64,000 nt of DNA from Antedon mediterranea (taxonomy: Eukaryota; Echinodermata; Crinoidea; Comatulida; Antedonidae), in assembly GCF_964355755.1 (NCBI RefSeq), contig NC_092674.1, positions 9,615,001 to 9,679,000 of the forward strand, given 5' to 3'. A program made the position numbers and the translations under genes. The notes beneath the pieces are model-generated. The model was not told where the DNA came from. It saw only the letters and a list, made by a program, of their open reading frames with translations, and searched no databases. Of the stretch, positions 23,727-35,917 are shown in pieces. Position 1 is the stretch's first letter, and every line of letters begins with the position of its first letter.

Positions 23727-24439
23727 ATAAATGTTTTTGCATTTTAGTTTACATGAAACAAATTGTATGTTGCACAAGTTTCGACGCATCGTATTGCAAT
23801 GTCTTTCGTATCTATTTCAAACTGTGACTTTCAAACTTTCTAACATGAGAAATGTTTAATGTAAATCTGTAAAATTATTATCTCGCAGGTCTAATGACAT
23901 AATTTTAGTTTATTATGTTGTTGTGTATAGCCATACATTTAAAGAAAACATTGTATTTCGAGTCATTCTGAAGTAGGCCTATGCCTACTCTATTTGGTTG
24001 TCGTTGAAGTGCATTAAAAATAATCAGAAATATCTGCTTCGAACAAAGAAATCTTTGTGGATCATTTAAGTTAATAATTATAATTAATAATTGAAAATGT
24101 AGATTTCATTTATCTTTATGTTTTGTGCGATAATACTGTACATTTTTAACATTCATCCTTTTGGCACAGTAGGCCCTACCATTTATTTAGTCAGGTACTG
24201 TAATTGTAAAATAAATTAAAACTCACTGCTCTAGCCATCAGCTCAAGCTCGGTGTCTAGAGGTATGAACGCCAGCTAGTGTAAACTTATTCTTTATGTTA
24301 ATTCAATACTTTTTTGTGTGGTTCCATTTTTTCCTAACATGACAATAGAACGTCTCTTTATAGTGGGGTTAAGGGCTATGTGATCTCATTTACGTTCTTA
24401 CCCGGTTGCCCAATACTATAGTGTTTTGATTTTTATCGC
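23727..24439. other. noncoding spacer after P450 gene 2
   Basis: AT-rich, with one TAGGCCTA site near 23972 and no exon-like stretch. Nothing else was recognised. Confidence 0.5.
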
Positions 24440-25145
24440 AACTCTAGGCCTATAGCTCACTATGTCGGTCGGTCGGTAAACACTAACTCAAATTCATATT
24501 TTTTTCGTTATTTTGACAGTGGATATTAATACTTGGAGGCAAATATAAATGTCTTTAAAAATTGTTCAACATTTTCTAACATTTTCAACAATTTTCGGTC
24601 GGTTGGTTGGTCGATCGGTAAATAATGTCGGTAAACACTAACTCAAATTCATATTTTTTTCGTTATTTTGACAGTGGATATTAATACTTGGAGGCAAATA
24701 TAAATGTCTTTAAAAATTGTTCAACATTTCCTAACATTTTCAACAATTTTCGGTCGGTTGGTTGGTCGGTCGGTAAATAATGTCGGTAAACACTAACTCA
24801 AATTCATATTTTTTTCGTTATTTTGACAGTGGATATTAATACTTGGAGGCAAATATAAATGTCTTTAAAAATTGTTCAACATTTTCTAACATTTTCAACA
24901 ATTTTCGGTCGGTTGGTTGGTCGGTTGGTAAATAAGGTCGGTAAACACTAACTCAAATTCATATTTTTTTCGTTATTTTGACACTGGATATTAATACTTC
25001 GAGGCAAATAATTATAAAGGTTTATAAACAATTTCCAACAATTTTTTAACATTTTCTAACATTTTCAGCAATTTCGGTCGATTGGTCGGTAGGTCGGTCT
25101 GTCATTAAACAATAACTCAAATTTGCGCTCGCGACTGCAGCCATA
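24440..25145 (+). repeat. GGTC-repeat element, copy B, with 155-bp tandem units
   Basis: It opens with CTATAGCTCACTATGTCGG as in the other copies. The block GTAAACACTAACTC then recurs at 24476, 24631, 24786 and 24941, an exact 155-bp period, each unit ending in GGTCGGTTGG-type runs. A fifth partial unit follows, and the element ends near CGCGACTGCAGCCAT (about 25145). Exact spacing and few differences suggest recent amplification. Confidence 0.9.
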
Positions 25146-25236
25146 AAAACACTCAAAAAATGTATACATGAGGCTAAGGCTTACATGATATTTTGGTTAG
25201 CAGACACTCGGTAAGATGGAAGACATATGGTATAAA

Positions 25237-25270
25237 CAGGGAAGAGGACAAATTTCACTACATCTCCCTG
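25237..25270. repeat. possible imperfect CAGGGA-type insertion upstream of P450 gene 3
   Basis: CAGGGAAGAG at the left end and ATCTCCCTG at the right end are partly inverted. The flanks GTATAAA and GTATACT are only 5 of 7 alike. It sits just upstream of the gene 3 TATA box. It may be an older, diverged member of the palindromic insertion family. Confidence 0.3.
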
Positions 25271-25293
25271 GTATACTAAATAAATGCACATGC

Positions 25294-25301
25294 TATAAAA
25301 G
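25294..25301 (+). promoter_or_regulatory. TATA box of P450 gene 3
   Basis: TATAAAAG inside the block ATGCTATAAAAGTCGG, 288 bases before the ATG. The same block, with GCTAC following, occurs upstream of gene 4. Conservation in two paralogous promoters makes it a strong core-promoter candidate, with transcription likely starting near 25320-25330. Confidence 0.7.
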
Positions 25302-25581
25302 TCGGCGCTACCAGGTTAATTGTTCATTCTAGAAGTTGTGCAATTCGGTAAATACTAAATTCGGAAGAAAACAATCTACAAACCTTCTAAATAAAATGAC
25401 CATGGAGGTGTGTAATTGTTTATTTTGGTCAAGAACACCGATGACCTTGGAAAACAAGCTTGTTCAAAACTGTCAACAATATAATTATGTTCATTCATGC
25501 GTATACTTATACACATTCACGGAATTCTAAAGATTTGGTTTGTTACGTAGACGAGTTGTGACCAAGCAAGACAATATTAAA

Positions 25582-28500
25582 ATGGCGTTGATCTATGATG
25601 ATGTGTTGTCTTTAATTAGCATCAAAACTGTTTTTTTACTTGTATTCCTAATTGTATTAGCATTATGGTTATTGAAGTCTAATAATAATTTACCACCTGG
25701 TCCCCGTGGCTGGCCCATTGTAGGATCTACGCCTTACATGTTTGGTGAACCACATGAGACATTCGCGGAGTGGACAAGATTTTATGGTGATATATTCACA
25801 GTAAAATTGGGCCCGGAAACAGTAATCATTTTGAATGGCTTGGATGTTGTGACACAGGCGTTGAAAGAACATGGCGAGAAGTTCATGGACAGACCACTTG
25901 TACCGATATTAGAATTGGGCTATACAGTAAAGGGTAGGTAAGAATTTGTTTTATTTTAAGAAATAGGCATAGTTAGATTATCTGCGCCTACGATTAGTTG
26001 AACCGGCAAAATTTGGATTAATTATATGTGTTTATATAATATATCTATCACACACGCACATTAAACAATTTACGCTTAAAATGGCGACCAAAATGGTTTA
26101 TGTACGTAGGCCTATTGTCAAAATGTGTTCTACACTATATCTACTAGACCTGAAGGTTTAAAGTTTATCCCAGGGCCCATAAATTGACCTACTTGTGGTA
26201 TACCAAATATTTATACTGTAAGATTCAGAGATTGGACTGTTCCATTCATCGCCAATCAATTAAATCTAGTATCAATCAATCAATCAATCAAAGTAACATT
26301 TATTTCTCTTGTCTTTCATAGAAAATAAAAATTAACAGTAAAAATTATTAAAATAACAGGGGCAACATTCCTAAAAAGCAAAGCTTGTATAAGGCAGCCC
26401 ATAGAAAATGAAAAAAAAAAACAGGACAACACGGGAACCGGAAACAGGACAAAAACAGTAATGAAGACTTTTAGATTCAGGGTACCGAAAAGACTAAATA
26501 TCAAAACTACAATGAGTGAAAGGATAATTAAACATAACTAGATAAGAGGTGCCGTTTCAATTTAAAAGAAAAACTCTTCTTAGACAAAGCACTTTTTATA
26601 TTAACTGGTACGTTATCCCAAAGTTTAGGACCAGTGAACTTAATGCTATGTTTAAAAGAAGTAGTTTTAAAAAAAGGAATACGTATTTGATTTGCGCTCC
26701 GAGTACTGTGGTTATGAAAATTAAGATTGAAACTAAATAAATCATTAAAGTGTGATGGCAGGATCGAGTTTAGCCATGAATAGAGGAAAACACTTTGTTG
26801 AAGATGGTTAATATCCTGAATTTTAAGAAGACCAAATGAAGAAAATAAAGGATTGGAATGGGATAAAGGAGGAGCATTTGCTATGTATCTTACGGTTTTC
26901 TTTTGGATCAATAACAGTTTGTTTAAGTAGGACGGGTATGTATTACCCCAAATAATATTACAGTAAGTGAGGTAAGGGAGGATTAGTGAACAGTAAAGAA
27001 TCCGGAGTATGTTTTGAGGGATGAAAGATGATAATCTATATATGATACCAGAACTTTTGGATATTTTGTTTTCGACTTGAGTAATCTGATGTTTCCAATT
27101 TAGCCAGGGAGTTGTAACAACTCCCTGGTATTACCTTTTTAAAGAAATTTGTTTGTCTTCAACATTATGATGCGCTGTACTCGAGCTGTTTGAGTGGTTT
27201 TCAGCTATTAAAACAATTATTGTAGAAGGAGATAGGTAAATGCGAATAATCCTCGTGTTTTTGTGTGCGAGTATTTTTCAAGATGAACACCAATTAGACA
27301 GTGTAGGCCTATACCACAATCGGAAACCACCCTATTGTGGGTTGGGGAAAATCTTTGAACCTAAATTCGTTTTAATCGTCAATAACTAATTATCTAACCC
27401 AACAGGTGGTTAAATCAGTACTGAAAGTATGAAACAACTTTGTATACAATCGAGTAAAAATTGTAGAAGTACCTAACGCGCGATTTACCGAATGTTGCCC
27501 TTACGTAAATTTATATATGAATTCCAAACTATATTCCGCAAACATAAATAGAATCTATAGTCTTTGCTCTGTAAATTTAATTGTAGCAAGATTATTTTTC
27601 TTTTTCTTTTTGCGCAACTAAACAAATTATGCCTACGTTCATGCAGTCCGGGCCGTGATTTTTTTTTTCGTACATAAGTTGGGGACCCCTTCATGAAACG
27701 TCACAAAATAAACATGAATAATTCATCAGTTAAATTTGTTGTTCCGTGTGCACCCAAGCGTATAGCAACAAGAAGTGATTACACAACTGCGATACGATAC
27801 TTTCTACAGTAGGCCTAGGATTATAAGTAAATTCACGTGATTGCCTTCGCGCACTCTTCTTCACACAAAATGTGTCGAGTCGAGGCTAATCGACAGCTAG
27901 GCAAGACATTAAACTAAGTAGTAATTCATTGGACATAGCCCAAAGAAAGCTTAGACCCACAAGAATAAAGAATGTGTATAATTTGTGTACTGTATTTTTT
28001 TAATTCTGCTATTTTATTATCAAACAATATGCATGTACTCAAAGGAACTTTAAAAATGCGCGTATATGAACACATGAGATGGGAAGATTTGACCCACGAG
28101 AATAAAAATGTATTTTTGTGTAATGTTTATTGTTTAATTTTGCTGACTTATTACTCGGATTGTGTCATACCAAAGAGTGTAACTATCTTTGGTCATACCT
28201 AACACACACACGTCACACACACCCACACAGCTACTACTAGAATAGACATGGGTTTAGAGACTAATAATTAGGCCTAATAGTATTAATAGAAACTATAGTT
28301 TTAACACGTAATTCTTTAGTAAAAAATTATATTAAAAACACCATAAACTAAAGGCTGATTATTTCGACAATCCAGGGAGTTGTTATTAATAACAACTCCC
28401 TGGACAATCCACACAAAACGCCGCTATTCTTCTATGAAATCGCACGCCGCAACAACAGCGGAGATAGGCCTAGAATCGTACCGCACTTGTGTAATCACTT

Positions 28501-31030
28501 CTTGTTGCTATACGCTTGGGTGCACACGGAACAAGAAAATTTAACTGATGAATTATTCATGTTTATTTTGTGACGTTTCACGAGGGGGTCCCCAACTTAT
28601 GTACGAAAAAAAAAATCGCGTCCGGGCCTATGTTTTCGAATCATCCATATACCGTCTACTGTATAGGCCTAGTTATACTGTATCTAATCATGGATCAGTA
28701 ATTTTTTAAATGTGCGTTTGGATCCCAATATTTTCGAGAGTGATAAATGAAAGAAATAAGTTCCTGCTATTTTAGAAAAGTGCTTCATTTTTATTTAAAA
28801 GACCTGTACCTCTTAAAGCGTTCTTAGTGTTTCTGCACATTCAGTAGGCCTAGACTACGTCAGATCATGGACTCATTATTTAGATGAATAACCAGTCGAC
28901 CAATTAAAGCAGCTCTCTCGCTCAAAGCTGCCTCGCATTAGTTATTTGAAGATAATACTTTACCGTGGGCGTACATATGTCTTTCAGGAGTACCGTCAAA
29001 ATATCACCATACACAAACCTATGGTTGATTCTATTTACTTATGTTTCAATTCTAGGGGGTATAGTTTTTGCAAATGGACATCCCTGGCTTGAACTTCGGC
29101 GCTGGTCATCTAGCTTCCTCCGTGACTATTGCCATGGCAAGAAAGGTTTACTTGGAAGACAGTTGAACTTAGAGAGCCAGTTGACTATAGAAGCAGAACA
29201 CTTGTGTCAAGAATTTGGTAAACGCGAAAAGCCCTTTAATCCATTTCATTACATAAATAATGCAGTATCGAATATTATTAGTATCATTTGCTTCGGCGAT
29301 AGATTTGAGTACAGTGATCCAAAATATAAGGAACTGTTAGAGGGGATGAGGTACTTGTTTGAGTGTAGCGGATTCGTATCCCCAGTAAATGCCATTCCTC
29401 TATTATACTACACCCCATTGTATAAGCGCTTTCGTCACACAATATCCAATACAAAATCATTTATTGATGATATTATAAAACATCATGGAGAAACATTCGA
29501 TTCTGAAGATATTCGGGACATCATCGACGCGTATCTGCTAGAACTCCAGAAAGATGACGTTGATACCAGTGTGTTTTCCAAAAACATACTATGGCGAACA
29601 ATTCTTGATTTGTTTCTTGGTGGAACAGATACTGTTACTTCTACACTTGCGTTTACTATCGCGTTCTTTGTAATCTATCCAGAGGTACAAAAAAAGGTAG
29701 GCCTCTTGTCGTTTATACTAGGAGTAATTTAATTTATAAATGTGTTCTGTGATTTTAACACTAATTAATGTTTAAATTTGTACGTTTGAGCATGGAAATT
29801 TAACAACAGAATGTGTTATCATTTTGTTATACAAGGCCTTACTGTAATTCCATATTTTAAATTTAGGTGCAGAATGAAGTCGATACCGTTCTTGGTCAGA
29901 AGAAACCAAAATGGAGCGATCGTCATTCGATGCCATACTTAGATGCCACACTAATGGAGATACAACGGCTGGGTAACGTGTCTCCGTTTTTCGGACGGCG
30001 TACTGCTGACGACGTTGAAATAAACGGTTACACAATTCCAGCTGACACGACGGTATTGATAAACTTATTCTGTGTTCATCTTAATTCGGAAAATTGGGAA
30101 AGACCTCTGAACTTTAAACCGGAACGATTCTTATCAGATGATTTAAAAACCATTCAAAAGCAAGAGGCATTCCTGCCTTTCGGAATAGGTAGGTATATTA
30201 ATTACCAATGCTGGTTGCATACAACTTGGGCTTTCCCTTGTCATTTTCAAATGCAGCGGGTTTTGTATAGCCTACAGCGTATCATCAGATCAACACCCAA
30301 AGTGTGAGTCTGTTAGAAGAGAATTCTGGACATGTAGAGAATTCGAATTTTCGGATCTAAAGCATAACTTACCATTTTAAGGAAGTGTCGATAAGCTACA
30401 GTATTTATATAGATTATTTAATATATTAAAATAGAATGTTTTTAATTGAGACCAATTACCGGTAGTGGTTTTATGGTTTAGAAGTTAAAAACAAAATAGA
30501 GGCATTCAATGTTGGGTCAATTTTTGTATCTATTATGTTGTGTTTAGTTTTATGTTTTTTATGTAAAAGGGTCCTGCGAAAACAGAAGTGTAAACTTCTC
30601 TATGCAGGATCCTTGCCATCATTTATGCTATGAAACTGTATTTATAAACGATGAGTAAATAAATTTGAATTGAATTGAATTTAAATGTCTCGTAAGTGAC
30701 GTATCATTTGCACGTCCCCAAACCATTAATTTTTAATTAGCCACCTTATTTTTTGTAACATAGTATAATTGAATTTCGATTCCTAATCTTGTCCTGTATT
30801 TATATGGACAATTATAAATAAGAATATACTAAATTATAATTCTTTCAGGTCGTCGGTTGTGTATTGGTGAGCTGATGTCGAGAATGGAGCTGTTTCTTTT
30901 TACGGTTAACCTGATACAACGATTTCAATTCAAGGTACCGGAAGGAAGATGTGCTCCATCGGTACACGACTGTCTTTCTGGTTTAACACGACGCCCTGAA
31001 CCCTTTGAAATATGCGCCATTAAACGTTAA
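25582..31030 (+). CDS. cytochrome P450, CYP2-clan (P450 gene 3 of 4), frameshifted in last exon
   Basis: Predicted ER-anchored monooxygenase. Exons: 25582-25933, 29056-29696, 29867-30188 and 30850-31030. The first three match the paralogues in length and phase. The last is 181 bases where genes 1, 2 and 4 have 182: a T run reads CTTTTACGG instead of CTTTTTACGG near 30897-30902. Read literally, translation continues only to a TGA at 30912-30914, giving about 459 residues. That keeps the heme loop FGIGRRLCIG (Cys443) but loses about 39 C-terminal residues that are otherwise intact in the next frame. The cause may be a homopolymer error or a real, young null allele. The I-helix reads GGTDTVT. 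Intron 1 (3.1 kb) holds a LINE fragment, two palindromic insertions and an inverted repeat; intron 3 holds a LINE tail. A possible AATAAA lies at 31143. Confidence 0.88.
26262..27103 (-). mobile_element. CR1/L2-like LINE 3' fragment
   Basis: On the minus strand the frame is open from 27103 to 26528. It reads NWKHQITQVENKISKSSGI, then LPYLTYCNIIWGNTYPSYL and LIQKKTVRYIANAP, the segment after the catalytic motifs of CR1/L2-type reverse transcriptases. The 3' end near 26262-26290 is a (TGAT)n run, a common tail for such LINEs. The 5' end abuts the palindrome at 27104. It is 5'-truncated and lies in intron 1 of P450 gene 3. Confidence 0.85.
27104..27128. repeat. 25-bp CAGGGA palindrome at the LINE edge
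   Basis: CCAGGGAGTTGT and its exact inverse flank a single A. It has the same arms as the insertion at 28373, but no 7-bp duplication is evident (flanks ATTTAGC and GTATTAC). One flank may have been lost with the LINE boundary or by rearrangement. Confidence 0.7.
27645..28627. repeat. inverted repeat, ~145-bp arms about 690 bp apart
   Basis: The left arm (27645-27792) and right arm (28484-28627) are reverse complements with few differences, sharing GTGCACCCAAGCGTATAGCA, AAGAAGTGATTACACAA and GGGGACCCC/GGGGTCCCC. The enclosed DNA has no recognisable gene. It may be a foldback transposon. It lies in intron 1 of P450 gene 3. Confidence 0.85.
28373..28402. mobile_element. 30-bp perfect palindromic insertion with 7-bp target duplication
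   Basis: CAGGGAGTTGTTATT followed by its exact reverse complement, with no unique internal sequence. It is flanked by GACAATC at 28366-28372 and 28403-28409. It looks like a transposon reduced to its terminal repeats. Confidence 0.75.
30540..30690 (+). mobile_element. LINE 3' tail (CR1-like) in P450 gene 3 intron 3
   Basis: The segment holds an imperfect stem (GGGTCCTGCGAAAACAG with CTATGCAGGATCC), then AGTAAATAAA and the short tandem tail TTGAATTGAATTGAATT, a common 3' end of CR1-type LINEs. No coding sequence is left. Confidence 0.6.
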
Positions 31031-31142
31031 GCGTTATAACCAAATTTTCATTGGTTTGGCGCTTTCTTTCGTCTGATAGTCACCGTTGAAGTTTTCGGAT
31101 TTTGTGTTAATACTGTTCGTAATTTGGCTTTAGAATATGGGT

Positions 31143-31148
31143 AATAAA
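31143..31148 (+). terminator. candidate poly(A) signal of P450 gene 3
   Basis: AATAAA about 113 bases after the last exon's original stop codon position. Confidence 0.5.
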
Positions 31149-31344
31149 TCAAACAAAATTACTGTTAACAGAATTTTCGCTGCGTAAGTTGTAGTAGGCT
31201 TATGTGTAGTTTCGACAAATCGTTCTCATCAATTTTCATGTTGATAACTACAGTACTGTGAATAATCCGTGACGTCAGAGAAGGGCAAACATCTGGCCAA
31301 TTTACTTAGCTCCGTGGTGCAGAGTTATTATTATAAATATATGC

Positions 31345-31352
31345 TATAAAAG
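31345..31352 (+). promoter_or_regulatory. TATA box of P450 gene 4
   Basis: TATAAAAG within ATGCTATAAAAGTCGG, 269 bases before the ATG, matching the gene 3 promoter. The leader DNA downstream is also conserved between genes 3 and 4 (for example ACAAGCTTGTTCAAAACT and TTCTAAAGATTTG). Confidence 0.7.
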
Positions 31353-31613
31353 TCGGTGCTACTCTGTTTATACTATGTATTTCTATAAAAGCTGTGCGAT
31401 TTAGAAAAAAGTTTCGAAATAATGATCATATACTATGCATTTTTTAGTTTTGGCCAATAACACCCATGACCTTGAAAAACAAGCTTGTTCAAAACTCTCA
31501 ACAGTATAATTATATTCATTCAAGCGTATACATATTATACAAATTCAGTGAATTCTAAAGATTTGATTTGGTACGTAGACAATCAGTTGTAACCCAGCAA
31601 GACAATTATTAAA

Positions 31614-34600
31614 ATGGCGTTGAGCTATGACGACGTGTTGTCTTTAATTAGCATCCAAACTGTTGTTTTACTTGTCTTCCTAATTATATTGGCATTATGG
31701 TTATTGAAGTCTGATAATAATTTTCCACCTGGTCCTCGTGGCTGGCCGATTGTAGGATCTATGCCTTATATGTTCGGTGAACCACACGAGACATTCGAGA
31801 AATGGACAAGAATATATGGTGATATCTTCACAGTCAAATTGGGCTCGGAACCAGTAGTGATTTTAAACAGCTCTGATGTTGTGAAAGAGGCGTTAAACAG
31901 CAATGGGGACAAGTTCATCGACAGACCGCTTTTACCAATATTAAAATTAGGCTATACGGTAAAAGGTAGGTTAGATTTAGTAACTGACGATAGGTACCTA
32001 ATTGTTTTACAAAATAGGTCTAATAGTGGATTATAATCCATAGATTGGATTAATCTAAAACCAGAGCACTTACAAAAAAGAATTACTATTGTATTACAAT
32101 ACTTTTTGAGTTCCCTAACTACATGATTTCTTTGAAATCTTGATGTATGAATTAAAGACTAATGACCTTAAAAATTATTTGCAAATTTTCATTTCAATAC
32201 AATGACAATATACACCAATAATTAATTTTAATTAATGATTGATAATGATAATTTATAATTTTTCTATTGAACAGGAGGTGTCATTTTTGTGAATGGACAT
32301 CCCTGGCTTGAACTTCGACGCTGGTCATCTAGCTTCCTCCGTGACTATTGCCACGGCAAGAAAGGTTCACTTGGAAGACAGTTGAACTTAGAGAGCCAGT
32401 TGACTATAGAAGCTGAACACTTGTGTCAAGAATTTGGTAAACACGAAAAGCCCTTTAATCCATTTCATTACATAAATAATGCCGTGTCGAATGTTATTAC
32501 TGCTGTTTGCTTTGGCGATAGATATGAGTACAGCGATCCAAAATATAAGGAACTGTTAGAGGGGATAAGATACCTATTAAAGTGTAGCGGATTCATAACT
32601 CCGGTAAATACCATTCCTCTTTTCTATTACACCCCATTGTATAAGCGCTTTCGTCAAACGATGTCTAATGCAAAGTTATTTATTGAGGATAATATAAAGC
32701 GTCATGAAGAAACATTCGATTCTGAAGATATTCGGGACATCATTGACGCATATCTTTTGGAGCTTAAGAAAGATGATGTTGATACCAGTGTGTTTTGCAA
32801 AGACATATTCTGGCGGACCATTCTTGATTTATTTTTTGGTGGAACTGACACTATTAGTTCCACACTTGCGTTTGCTATGGCGTTCTTGGTGAACTATCCA
32901 GAGGTACAGAAAAAGGTAGGCTCTAAACTGCCAGTTGGTTAATTAATAAGCGTGCGTATCAGATTGCATTTAATTCACACTTGTTCCGTTTGAGCGGCAT
33001 GGAAGATGGCGTCATTTTGTTAAATTAAATTTATTTGTAACGGGTGATCACTCCTCTTAGCATGTGTCTTGCGCAATACTAGCACCGCGAATTACATATA
33101 ATAAATTTTACTCGGACCTAGTCTCTCGAACTTCCGAATGAATAAAAAAATGACACTAAGGAATCGTGAGGATTCGGTTCACGGTTAACCACTACACTAA
33201 ACTAAAATTTAAAAACTTTTTATTAAATACAATTATAGAACAAAAGAATATTTAAATTAAACCTAGTATAACCTGGCACTACTCAAGTGAGATAATCGAG
33301 AATGTGCATAATGTTTTAGTTAAGCAAAAGGTGAACCGAATAATCAAAATAATACAGTGAACAGTGCCCGATCCAAATAAAAAAGAATTAATAACAAGTT
33401 GACAGTCTAGTATCTAGTCGACACCAGTCTTCTTCTCTTCCATTCAATAGAAGAGAATTATTAATTGATAGTAGCTGTTTCTTTTTCTCATCTAAATCTT
33501 AAAAGGACCAAATAAATACAGAATAAAACACAGACAGACTGTTTCGTCCAGAGTCCGGACTGTTCCTACAGCAGTTCCCTTATATTTCTTCGATGTCTGT
33601 CTATCTGTATCTGAATTCCTTTCTTTGGTCTCTGTGTTTCTATTTTATAAGAGGGTTAAACCCCACGCCTGTAAGTCCATTCATTGATCCTGATTGATTA
33701 ATGATTTGTTTGTTCATTTGTTTATATTGCTTCTATGAATTGTTGATTAATTAATAATGGTTCTTGACTTGCGTCCTTTTTTATTTAGCTACAAAATGAA
33801 GTGGATGAAGTAATTGGTCAGAAGAAACCAAAATGGAGCGATCGTCATTCGATGCCATACTTGGAAGCCACAATAATGGAGATACAGCGGCTGGGTAACG
33901 TTACTCCGTTTTTTGGACGGAGCACTACAGGTGATGTTAAAATAAGTGGTTACACAATTCCAGCTGACACTACAGTATTGATAAACCTATTCAGCGTCCA
34001 TCGTCATGCAGAAAAATGGGAAAGACCTCTGAACTTTGAACCGGAACGATTTTTATCAGGTGATCTAAAGACCATTCGAAAGCAGGAGCCATTTCTTCCT
34101 TTCGGTTTAGGTGGGTAGCTGATTATTAAGTTGGTTAAATCCATCAATACTTCTATAATAACACCTAAATCAGTGTGGTGCAAAATCAGCAAAAATGTAG
34201 AAAAAAATAAAAGTATCTTTATTCTGAGATAAGTCTATTGTGCGACTAAGAACTTGTTTATTTTGTAAAATTGTGCGCGCGCTGCTGGCAAGAAACATTG
34301 TACGTCTGATCTGAAATTGATACAAATTCTCTCATTTATCCGAGTCTAAATTAAATGTAAATTAAGTTGCGAAACACCTAAAACCATTTCGTGAAATGAA
34401 GAACCATAATACTAGTCCGGTCAATGTAGAAAAAATAATGGTTATACCTAGACAAAATTAGAAAATGGAGAAAAAATGTAGTTGAAGAAATTAGGTCAAT
34501 ACATAACACCAAAATGGCCGCTATCTACAGTACATTATTTTTTCTATTTATACCAGGTATAGTCTATAAAATCTAGAATTTTAAGTCAAACAAAAATGTT

Positions 34601-35917
34601 ATTTTTTAAATTGAACACATAATGATGTGGAGATAAAACTCCACAAATTAGGAACATATGTAAATTACCTAAAGTATGCAAATTGAGGGGAAAATATAGG
34701 GTAGCCTACCCATAGAACGCCAACTAGTTGTAGAGAGATTTTTTCCTAAATTGTTAAATATGTATGTTTATATTCCTTCTTATGAACCTTTTTGTCCAAC
34801 AATTTTCGGAAATGCTGTATTCGACCTCTGACCTTATTTTCAAAGGATTAGGTAATTTTCACTGGATTTACGTATCTCCATAACTACTCTAGGTAGAGAC
34901 ATAATTTAAGTCTCAATACTTTTACCTAGGTCACACATTGGGAACATATGTAAACTAGAAGGACACACTAGTTGCAACCTCCGGAGTAAAAAGAGAAAAT
35001 GGATCGAGAATCGTGATAAAGATTCGTATTGTAGTTTTTACATATGGCTTAAGTAAAATGATAAAAAAAAGTAGTTCAGAATTGGGATCCTGATCCGAAT
35101 TGCCTCCAAAATGTAATGGAGTTGTTCCTGACAACATTTCAATTTGGTAAAGATCTGGAATGGGGATATGTTCAAGCTAAGGTTCATCTTGAACCCTCCC
35201 AGCTGATTTACCATCAGCTCCAGATTTTCTTCTAACGGTTATTTAAAGCCATTGCAAACTGATTGCAATACAAGAAACTTTAAGATGTCATGTCGAGTCA
35301 TAATTTTTTGTTGAGGCTAAAATAGTTCATACATTAAGCTAGTCTGATTATATGGTTTCACTGAAATGCAGTTTTAGTCGCGTGGACGCGACTCTATAGT
35401 TCACTATGTCGGTCGGTCGGTCGGTCGGTCGGTCTGTCGGTCTGTCTGTCGGTCCGGTATCACTATGCGTTTTAGCAAGCGACTTATGGCTGTTGGCCTT
35501 GTTCCTTCTAATAAACAACTTTACATCTTTCTCAAACGTTTCCCTTTATAATGGCAGCCATTTTGAAGTATATTTACCATCTTGAATTTTTAAAAGTTGA
35601 ACAATATTTTTTAAATCTGTGCTTTAATACGGATATGAAACAAATTGCGAATTTGACATTTCTACTGTATCTAAAGTATTCTTCTACTGTGTCTATTCTT
35701 CTACTCTTTTTGACTTTAGTAAACTCTTCTTTCAGGTCGTCGGTTGTGTATTGGTGATCTGATGTCGAGAATGGAAGTGTTCCTTTTTACGGCAAACCTG
35801 ATACAACGGTTTGACTTTAAGGTACCAGAGAGAAGATGTGCTCCATCCGTAAACGACTGTCTGCCTGGTTTGACCCGACGTCCTAAACCGTTTGAAATAT
35901 GCGCCACTCGACGTTAA
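31614..35917 (+). CDS. cytochrome P450, CYP2-clan (P450 gene 4 of 4)
   Basis: Predicted ER-anchored monooxygenase. Coding exons: 31614-31965, 32275-32915, 33789-34110 and 35736-35917, with intron phases 1, 0, 1, for 498 residues. The hinge is PPGPRGWP, the I-helix GGTDTISS, the K-helix EIQR, then PERF, and the heme loop FGLGRRLCIG with Cys443. The third intron uses a GTGGGT donor, weaker than the GTAGGT of the other genes. Exon 2 begins with a long block nearly identical to genes 2 and 3, then diverges from about KCSGFITPVNT onwards, in the region of helices F-G that contacts substrate. The C-terminus reads ATRR rather than AIKR. It shares a TATA block with gene 3. Intron 3 carries a short GGTC-repeat copy. 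It appears intact. Confidence 0.94.
33037..33780. other. unassigned insertion-like DNA in P450 gene 4 intron 2 (possible solo LTR)
   Basis: The stretch begins TGTAACGGGTGATCAC, a start seen in many Gypsy-type LTRs, and contains a TTATAAGAGG box near 33645. I could not find a matching CA end or target duplication. The other P450 genes lack it. Its nature is unproven. Confidence 0.25.
35373..35500 (+). repeat. GGTC-repeat element, short copy C
   Basis: TTTTAGTCGCGTGG and GCGACTCTATAGTTCACTATGTCGG, then (GGTC)n/(GTCT)n, then GGTATCACTATGCGTTTTAG and AGCGACTTATGGC. This deletion derivative of the copy at 17425 lacks the core, so it consists almost only of the two ends and the microsatellite. It lies in intron 3 of P450 gene 4. 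Confidence 0.85.

Noticed and set aside
27660-27735. Second hammerhead candidate (CTGATGA on the minus strand near 27723)
   Set aside because: The second core box GAAA is absent at the proper distance in the same orientation.
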